Positions 59,040-64,000 of a stretch of DNA of 64,000 nt are shown here, one piece after another. Each line of letters starts with the position of its first letter. Position 1 is the stretch's first letter. This DNA is from AC-38 sp033856025 (GTDB lineage: Bacteria; Actinomycetota; Thermoleophilia; Solirubrobacterales; Solirubrobacteraceae). The DNA lies in NCBI GenBank assembly GCA_033856025.1, contig JAWVFQ010000033.1, forward strand, positions 124,001 through 188,000, given 5' to 3'. The notes under the pieces are model-generated. The model made no database searches. It saw only the letters and a list, made by a program, of their open reading frames with translations, and was not told the DNA's origin. Made by a program: the position numbers and the translations under genes.

Positions 59040-59903
59040 ATGGCCCGCCGGCCGGAGCGCTCCGTCGCGGGGAAGGTCGCGGCGGTCACCGGGGGGGCTC
59101 GCGGCATCGGCCGGGCCACGGCCGCCGCGCTCGCGCGGGCGGGCGCACGGGTGGCGATCGGCGACCTGGACGGCGAGCTCGCCGCGCGGACGGGCTCGGA
59201 GATCGGTGCGCTGGGGCTCCAGCTCGACGTCACTGACCGCGCCTCCTTCGAGACGTTCCTCGACGAGGTCGAGACCGCGCTGGGACCGCTCGACGTCCTG
59301 GTCAACAACGCCGGGATCCTGCACCTCGGGCCCTTCCTGGAGGAGGACGAGGCGGCCACCCGGCGCCAGTTCGACGTCAACGTCTTCGGCGTCGTGAACG
59401 GCACGCGCCTCGCCGTCCCCCGCCTGCTGCGCCGCCCGGAGGGGCACCTGGTCAACGTCGCGTCCTCCGCGGGGAAGATCGCGCCGCCGGGCATCGCCAC
59501 CTACACGGCCACCAAGCATGCCGTCGTCGGCCTGACCGAGTCGGTGCGCGCCGAGCACGCGGGCAGCGGCCTGGAGTTCTCCATCGTGATGCCGGGCGTG
59601 GTGAGGACGGAGATGATCGCCGGCTACGAGGAGGCCCGCGGCGTGCAGAAGGTCGAGCCCGAGGACGTGGCGGCGGCGATCGTCGCCGCCCTGCGCCGCC
59701 CGCGCGTCGACGTGTTCGTCCCGCGTGCGCTGGGCCCGGTCAGCCGCTTCATGGCGCTGCTGCCCCGTCCGGCCCGCGAGGCGCTCAACCGCGCTCTGAA
59801 GGTCGACCGCGTGACCTGGGACGCCGACCGCTCGGCGCGCGACGCCTACGAGGCGCGCGCCGCGGCCAGCGATCCGCGCCACGAGCCGGCGGCCCATTCC
59901 TAG
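59040..59903 (+). CDS. Short-chain dehydrogenase/reductase, copy 2
   Basis: A 287-residue SDR paralogous to the preceding gene over almost its whole length: VTGGARGIGRATA, GDLDGELAARTGSEIG, VLVNNAGIL, VNVASSAGKIAPPG, YTATKHAVVGLTESV, and the shared C-terminal VEPEDVAAAIVAALRRPRVDVFVPR. It lacks the acidic tail of copy 1. The junction carries a duplicated GGCCTGATG-like sequence (around 59015-59041), a possible relic of the duplication. ATG 59040 overlaps an upstream TGA (TGATG). Confidence 0.93.
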   Translation: MARRPERSVAGKVAAVTGGARGIGRATAAALARAGARVAIGDLDGELAARTGSEIGALGLQLDVTDRASFETFLDEVETALGPLDVLVNNAGILHLGPFLEEDEAATRRQFDVNVFGVVNGTRLAVPRLLRRPEGHLVNVASSAGKIAPPGIATYTATKHAVVGLTESVRAEHAGSGLEFSIVMPGVVRTEMIAGYEEARGVQKVEPEDVAAAIVAALRRPRVDVFVPRALGPVSRFMALLPRPAREALNRALKVDRVTWDADRSARDAYEARAAASDPRHEPAAHS

Positions 59904-59955
59904 CGCCGGGCCGATCGCCTACGAGGACCTGGGCGATCCGGCGGGGCGGCCGGTC

Positions 59956-60732
59956 GTGCACTGCCACGGGACGCCATCCTCGCGCCTGGACGCCGAGGCG
60001 CTGGCGCGGGCGGCGGCGGACGGCGGGGTGCGCCTGCTCTCCCCGGACCGGCCGGGGACCGGAGGCTCGGCGCCCCGACCGGCGTGGAGCGTCGCCGGCT
60101 GGGCGGCGCAGGCCGCCGCGCTGGCCGACGCGCTGGGGATCGAGCGCTTCGCCGTGAGCGGGTGGTCGGGCGGCGGGCCCTACGCGCTGGCCTGCGCGGC
60201 CGTGCTGCCCGAGCGGGTGACCCGCGTCACGGTGGTCGCCTGCCCCGCCCCGCCGCACGACACGCCGCCCGGCGGGGCGCTGCGCGAGCTCAACCTGGCC
60301 GACCGCGCGCTGGAGCGGCTGTCCATCCGCGCGCCGCTGGCCGCGCGGGCGATCATGGCCCCGGGCGCGGCGGTCGCCCGGCACTGGCCGGCGCTCGCCG
60401 CCGCGCTGTTCTCGAGCGGCCTGTCGGCGTCGGACCGCGCGGCCCTTGCCGCGTCGCCGCTGCGCGACATGCGCTTCGTCGCCGAGGCGTTTCGCCAGGG
60501 CACCGAGGGCGCGGTGCTCGACTACCGCGCGCTGGGGACGCCCTGGGGGTTCGACCTGGCCGACGTGGCGGCGCCGGTGACGCTGTGGCACGGCGAGACC
60601 GACCGGGTCGTCCCCGCGGCCCACACCCCGCGCCTGGCCGCCCGCTTGCCCCACGCCGACCCGCACGTCGTCCCCGGAGCGGGCCATCTCGTCCTGGCCT
60701 CGCACGCCCGCGAGATCGTGGACGCCGCCTGA
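59956..60732 (+). CDS. Alpha/beta hydrolase with unclear start
   Basis: At least 258 residues. The oxyanion HG region VVHCHGTPSSR, the nucleophile elbow VSGWSGGGPYAL, the acid in LWHGETDRVVP and the His in VPGAGHLVLA make a complete catalytic set. GTG 59956 is the first ordinary start, but family-like sequence (IAYEDLGDPAGRP) extends upstream to about 59905 and contains no ATG, GTG or TTG before the stops at 59797 and 59812. ATT 59896, overlapping the SDR stop, or CTG 59929-59934 are the only nearby rare-start options. The downstream neighbour is convergent. Confidence 0.85.
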   Translation: MHCHGTPSSRLDAEALARAAADGGVRLLSPDRPGTGGSAPRPAWSVAGWAAQAAALADALGIERFAVSGWSGGGPYALACAAVLPERVTRVTVVACPAPPHDTPPGGALRELNLADRALERLSIRAPLAARAIMAPGAAVARHWPALAAALFSSGLSASDRAALAASPLRDMRFVAEAFRQGTEGAVLDYRALGTPWGFDLADVAAPVTLWHGETDRVVPAAHTPRLAARLPHADPHVVPGAGHLVLASHAREIVDAA

Positions 60733-60758
60733 CCGGCGTTTCGACGCGCTCCCCAGCG

Positions 60759-61622
60759 CTATCGAGCGCCGGCGCGCAGCCAGTCGCTGATCGTCTCGCC
60801 GATCAGCCGTCCCTGGTCCTCCTGGAGGAAGTGCGAGGCGTCGGGGATCACGTGGTCGATGCCCGGGTGGCCGATCGCGGCCGCGAAGCGCTCGCCGACG
60901 TCGAGGGTCAGGACCGGGTCGGAGTCGGCCCACAGGAACAGCTTGGGCCGCTCGTCGGCGCTCAGCGCCTCGAGCACCGCGCGCCCCTCGGCCGCGCCCG
61001 GCGCGTCGGGCTCCATCGGGATGAGCAGCGGGAACGCGCGCGCGCCCGCCTTGGAGGCGGCGTCGGGGAACGGCGCGTCGTAGGCCGCCTTCTCCTCGTC
61101 GGTCAGGGCGCGCTTGGTCGCGCCGTCGACCAGGAAAGAGATCGGCAGGTCCTCCGTGCGCTCGACGAAGTCGCGGAACGCGACCCAGGCGTCGCTCATG
61201 GCCTGGCGCCCGGTCCACAGCCCGGTGTCCAGCATCACCAGACGGCTGACCCGGTCCGGGTGCTCCACCGCCACGCGCAGCCCGATCGGCCCGCCCCAGT
61301 CGTGCACCACGAACGTCGCGTCGCGCAGGTCCAGGTCCTTCAGCAGCGTGGCGGCCAGCTCGCAATGGCGGTCGTACGTGTACCAGCCCACGTCGGTCGG
61401 CTTGTCGGAGCGCCCGAACCCCACCAGGTCCGGAGCCACGCAGCGAAAGCCGGCCTCCAGGACCGGCGGGATCACGTTGCGCCACAGGTAGGACCACGTC
61501 GGCTCGCCGTGCCAGAACACGACCGGCTCGCCGGAGCCCTCGTCCACGTGGGCCAGCCGCAGCCCGTCGACCTCGCGGAACACGGGCGCGTAGGGGAAGT
61601 CGGGCAGCGGCTCGTCGATCAC
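60759..61622 (-). CDS. Haloalkane dehalogenase (DhlA-like, subfamily I)
   Basis: A 287-residue alpha/beta-hydrolase. The WHGEPTWSYLWR segment (37-48) matches Xanthobacter DhlA rather than the HGNPTSS form of other subfamilies. The nucleophile is Asp108 in VVHDWGGPIGLR with the halide-binding Trp next to it, the acid is in FLWADSDPVL, and His in DASHFLQED. This set predicts hydrolytic dehalogenation of haloalkanes, although the natural substrate is unknown. The start is GTG 61622, overlapping the ppa stop (GTGA), an unusual operon partner. Confidence 0.9.
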   Translation of the reverse strand: MIDEPLPDFPYAPVFREVDGLRLAHVDEGSGEPVVFWHGEPTWSYLWRNVIPPVLEAGFRCVAPDLVGFGRSDKPTDVGWYTYDRHCELAATLLKDLDLRDATFVVHDWGGPIGLRVAVEHPDRVSRLVMLDTGLWTGRQAMSDAWVAFRDFVERTEDLPISFLVDGATKRALTDEEKAAYDAPFPDAASKAGARAFPLLIPMEPDAPGAAEGRAVLEALSADERPKLFLWADSDPVLTLDVGERFAAAIGHPGIDHVIPDASHFLQEDQGRLIGETISDWLRAGAR

Positions 61623-62122
61623 GTGCCCTCGCCGCCCCGCTCGCGCCAGCGCCGCTGCGACGTCTCGATCACCTTCAGCGCGTCCTCGCGCTCGTACCAG
61701 CCGTCGACCTCGACGTCCTTCTGCTCCAGCGTCTTGTACACGGCGAAGAAGTGCGAGATCTCGTCGCGCAGCTGCTCGGACAGATCTCCCAGGCGCTCCG
61801 CGTGGTTCCAGTTCGGGTCCTGGAGCGGGACGCAGATGACCTTGTCGTCGACCCCCTTCTCGTCGCGCATCTTGAACAGCGCGATCGGCTTGACCGGGAT
61901 CACGCAGCCGGGGAACGTCGGCTCGGACACGGCGACCATCGCGTCGAGGGGGTCGCCGTCCTCGGCCAGGGTGTCCGGGATCATCCCGTAGTCCAGCGGA
62001 TACACGACCGAGGAGAACAGGAACCGGTCGAACCGGATGGCCTGGAGCCCCTCGTCCCACTCGTACTTGTTGCGCGACCCCTTCGGGATCTCCACCAGGC
62101 AGTGCAGGGGCCCCTCGCTCAC
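61619..62122 (-). CDS. ppa: Inorganic pyrophosphatase, family I
   Basis: A 167-residue soluble pyrophosphatase hydrolysing PPi to phosphate. The N-terminus CLVEIPKGSRNKYEWDE, YPLDYGMIPDT, the metal-binding EDGDPLDAMV and the DEKGVDDKVICVP segment are all present. ATG 62122 has no Shine-Dalgarno; minus-strand TAGGCT (62136-62131) ends 8 nt upstream within a palindrome shared with the divergent transporter gene. Confidence 0.97.
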   Translation of the reverse strand: MSEGPLHCLVEIPKGSRNKYEWDEGLQAIRFDRFLFSSVVYPLDYGMIPDTLAEDGDPLDAMVAVSEPTFPGCVIPVKPIALFKMRDEKGVDDKVICVPLQDPNWNHAERLGDLSEQLRDEISHFFAVYKTLEQKDVEVDGWYEREDALKVIETSQRRWRERGGEGT

Positions 62123-62126
62123 CGCG

Positions 62127-62139
62127 GGTTAGCCTAACC
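62127..62139. promoter_or_regulatory. Symmetric bidirectional promoter core GGTTAG-C-CTAACC between ppa and the MFS gene
   Basis: The 13-bp palindrome places TAGCCT (62130-62135) 6 nt before the MFS GTG on plus, and TAGGCT (62136-62131) 8 nt before the ppa ATG on minus. The two -10 candidates share five base pairs, so polymerase could use only one orientation at a time. Both mRNAs would be leaderless. Confidence 0.55.
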
Positions 62140-62141
62140 GC

Positions 62142-63734
62142 GTGGCCAACAAGCCGCTCGTGCTGGTGGCGTGCATCCTCGGTTCGGGGATCGCGTTCCT
62201 GGACGGGACGATCGTCAACGTGGCGCTGCCCGCCATCGCCTCGGACCTCGATGCCGGGCTGTCGATCCAGCAATGGGTCGTGGGCGGGTACCTCCTCACG
62301 CTGGGGTCGTTCCTGCTGGTGGGCGGCGCGCTGGGGGACCTGCTGGGGCGCCGCCGCGTCTTCGTGGGCGGGGCGGCGGCTTTCGGCGCCGCGTCGCTGC
62401 TGTGCGCACTGGCGCCCAGCCCCGTCTGGCTCGTCGTCTTCCGTTTGCTCCAGGGCGTGGCCGCGGCCGTCCTGGTCCCGAGCACTATGGGGATCATCGT
62501 CACCGTCTTCGACGAGGACGAGCGCGGCCGCGCGATCGGGACCTGGACCGCCTGGACCGGCATCTCCACGGTGATCGGCCCCCTGGCGGGCGGGTTGCTG
62601 GTGCAGGCCGCGTCGTGGCGCTGGGTCTTCCTGGTGAACCTTCCGTTCGTCGTCCTGACGATCGTCCTGACGCTGCGCGCCATGCCCGACGACCGCCCGC
62701 CCGGCCGCCGCGCGCCCCTGGACGTCCGCGGCGCCGCGCTGGCCGCGCTGGGGCTGGCCGGCCCCGTGTTCGCGCTCATCGAGCAGCCCGACCGGGGCTG
62801 GGGCGACCCGATCGTGTGGGGCCCGCTCGTGGCCGGGATCGTCTTCCTGGCCGCCTTCGTGGCCGAGGAGCGCCGGGCGCACGACCCGATGGTCCCCTTC
62901 GAGCTGTTCCGCCGGCGCAACTTCACCGCGGGCAACCTGGCCACGCTGGCCATGTACGCCGGCCTGGGCCTGCCGTTCTTCTACCTCGTGCTGTTCCTCC
63001 AGCAGGCCGCGGGCTACGGCCCCATCCAGGCCGGGCTGGCGCTGCTGCCGGTGACCCTCCTGATGTTGGCGCTGTCGCGCCGCTTCGGCGCGCTGGCGGA
63101 CCGCATCGGCCCCCGGCCCCTGATGACCGCCGGCCCTCTGGTCGGCGCCGTCGGGCTCCTGCTGCTGGTGCGCGTGGACGCGCACCCCGACTACGTCCGC
63201 GACCTGCTCCCGGCGCTGGTGGTGTTCGGGATCGGGCTGTCGGCCACCGTGGCTCCGCTGACGGCGGCGGTCCTCTCGGCGGTGGACCCGGAGCACGCGG
63301 GCGCGGCGTCGGGCGTCAACAACGCCGTGGCGCGGGTGTCCGGGCTGCTGGCCGTCGCGGCGACCGGCGTCCTGGTCTCGATGAACTTCGCCTCGGCCGT
63401 GGACGCGCGGGTGGACGCGCGGGCGCTGTCGCCGCCGGCCCGGGCGGCGCTGGCGCGGGCCAAGGAGCGCCCGCTCTCCGCCCAGCTGCCGCCGACCGTC
63501 CGCGGGCGCGAGCGCGTCGAGCTGCGCCGCGCCCTTCAGACCGGCTCGGCCCAGGCGCTGCACATGTCCATCCTGCTGGCGGCGGGGCTGCTGGCGCTGG
63601 CCGGGGCGATCTCCTTCGTGGGCGTGCGCGACGAGCGCCGCCGATCCGTGCCCTGCGAGGGCTGCCCCGGCGGCGCGCTGGTCGGCGCGCCCGCCGACCC
63701 GGCACGCGAGCTCGTGGGAGCCACTACGGTTTGA
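62142..63734 (+). CDS. MFS transporter, DHA2 (EmrB/QacA) family, 14 membrane segments
   Basis: A 530-residue drug:H+ antiporter-type protein. The first helix carries LGSGIAFLDGTIVNVALPAI (motif D1), followed by WVVGGYLLTLGSFLLVGGALGDLLGRRR (motif A), LVVFRLLQGVAAAVLVPSTM and GTWTAWTGISTVIGPLAGGLL (motif C). About 14 hydrophobic segments are visible. Substrate unknown. GTG 62142 is preceded 6 nt upstream by TAGCCT and no Shine-Dalgarno. Confidence 0.95.
   Translation: MANKPLVLVACILGSGIAFLDGTIVNVALPAIASDLDAGLSIQQWVVGGYLLTLGSFLLVGGALGDLLGRRRVFVGGAAAFGAASLLCALAPSPVWLVVFRLLQGVAAAVLVPSTMGIIVTVFDEDERGRAIGTWTAWTGISTVIGPLAGGLLVQAASWRWVFLVNLPFVVLTIVLTLRAMPDDRPPGRRAPLDVRGAALAALGLAGPVFALIEQPDRGWGDPIVWGPLVAGIVFLAAFVAEERRAHDPMVPFELFRRRNFTAGNLATLAMYAGLGLPFFYLVLFLQQAAGYGPIQAGLALLPVTLLMLALSRRFGALADRIGPRPLMTAGPLVGAVGLLLLVRVDAHPDYVRDLLPALVVFGIGLSATVAPLTAAVLSAVDPEHAGAASGVNNAVARVSGLLAVAATGVLVSMNFASAVDARVDARALSPPARAALARAKERPLSAQLPPTVRGRERVELRRALQTGSAQALHMSILLAAGLLALAGAISFVGVRDERRRSVPCEGCPGGALVGAPADPARELVGATTV
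63725..63730 (+). promoter_or_regulatory. Putative -10 (TACGGT) of the phosphoesterase gene
   Basis: TACGGT ends 8 nt before GTG 63739, inside the last codons of the MFS gene, with no Shine-Dalgarno. It suggests independent leaderless expression. Confidence 0.4.
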
Positions 63735-63738
63735 CGTC

Positions 63739-64000
63739 GTGGGGGAGACGGAGGAGAACGAACGCTTCGCCGCGCAGGCGCCTGACGAGTACCTGCGCCG
63801 CCGCGAGTTCCTCCAGCGCGCCGCGCTGACCGCCGGCGTGGGCGCCGGGCTGGCCACGGTCCTGTCCCCCGACACGCTCGTGGCCGAGGCGGCGCGCCAG
63901 CAGCGCCGCCGGCCGCTGCCCTCGCCGCGCAACCTGCCCGTCGACACGTTCGTCGTGCTGATGATGGAGAACCGCTCGTTCGACCACTACCTGGGCTGGA
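63739..64000 (+). CDS. Tat-exported phosphoesterase/phospholipase C family protein (cut by window end)
   Basis: The first 87 codons only. A twin-arginine signal is clear: RRREFLQRAALTAGVGAGLA with a hydrophobic core and a basic stretch after it. The mature part opens with LPVDTFVVLMMENRSFDHYLGW, the metal-binding MENRSFDH motif of the phosphoesterase family that includes non-haemolytic phospholipase C and AcpA acid phosphatase. It starts 4 bp after the MFS stop. Which lipid or phosphate ester it cleaves cannot be told from this fragment. Confidence 0.88.
   Translation, partial: MGETEENERFAAQAPDEYLRRREFLQRAALTAGVGAGLATVLSPDTLVAEAARQQRRRPLPSPRNLPVDTFVVLMMENRSFDHYLGW

Overview
The window is a very GC-rich stretch of an actinobacterial chromosome centred on the replication-origin neighbourhood. 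The order parB-parA-rsmG-(LAGLIDADG-like)-khpB/jag-yidC-yidD-rnpA-rpmH on the minus strand, facing dnaA-dnaN-recF-dciA-gyrB-gyrA on the plus strand, is the classic oriC-flanking layout. The later gene set (FHA/PP2C/SEDS/PBP/PASTA-kinase operon, LytR_C protein, Rv1264-like cyclase, DUF3105, many GTG/TTG starts) fits Actinobacteria. A deep-branching class such as Thermoleophilia (Solirubrobacterales) is my best inference from protein flavour; no rRNA is present to confirm it.

Layout. 1-2186: end of a polyprenol-type glycosyltransferase and an FkbM methyltransferase. 2204-7141: minus-strand partition, membrane-insertion and RNase P/L34 block, led at its distal end by a tRNA-Ile(GAU) whose 5' end overlaps parB. 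7142-8853: two intergenic segments around dnaA with DnaA-box-like sequences. 7372-16597: dnaA to gyrA; gyrA carries an in-frame TAG at codon 734. 16598-16856: a short transcription unit with an extended Shine-Dalgarno sequence, a 14-codon ORF and a strong terminator. 16857-19993: HNH nuclease, prephenate dehydratase, DUF4446 and a membrane-anchored protein, all minus. 20117-31296: a cell-wall signalling operon with a Ser/Thr kinase, two FHA proteins, PP2C phosphatase, SEDS glycosyltransferase, class B PBP, PASTA kinase, Ddl and an adenylate cyclase, most joined by start/stop overlaps. 31293-36316: another kinase, a DsbA-like protein and dedA-uppP-purM. 36447-54832: a secreted repeat protein and a long surface-polysaccharide locus (aminotransferase, DUF354, 4,6-dehydratase, O-antigen ligase, flippase, glycosyltransferases, initiating sugar-phosphate transferase, ATP-grasp enzyme), interrupted by a ComA-type phosphosulfolactate synthase and a VapBC pair. 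54885-64000: PGRP amidase, DUF3105, hydrolases, a tandem SDR pair, a DhlA-like haloalkane dehalogenase, pyrophosphatase, a DHA2 transporter and the start of a Tat-exported phosphoesterase.

Functionally the window joins chromosome replication and segregation with envelope construction: undecaprenyl-phosphate recycling (uppP/dedA), peptidoglycan synthesis (ddl, SEDS, PBP) under kinase/phosphatase/FHA control, and polysaccharide assembly and export.

The features most worth following are the amber codon in gyrA; the small RNA/peptide unit behind it; a recurrent TANNNT hexamer 6-11 nt upstream of start codons that lack a Shine-Dalgarno sequence, implying widespread leaderless transcription; a perfect 10-bp inverted repeat at the vapBC start; and a symmetric bidirectional promoter between ppa and an MFS gene. 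No CRISPR array, insertion sequence, prophage or rRNA was seen, and no gene-free stretch exceeds about 260 bases.
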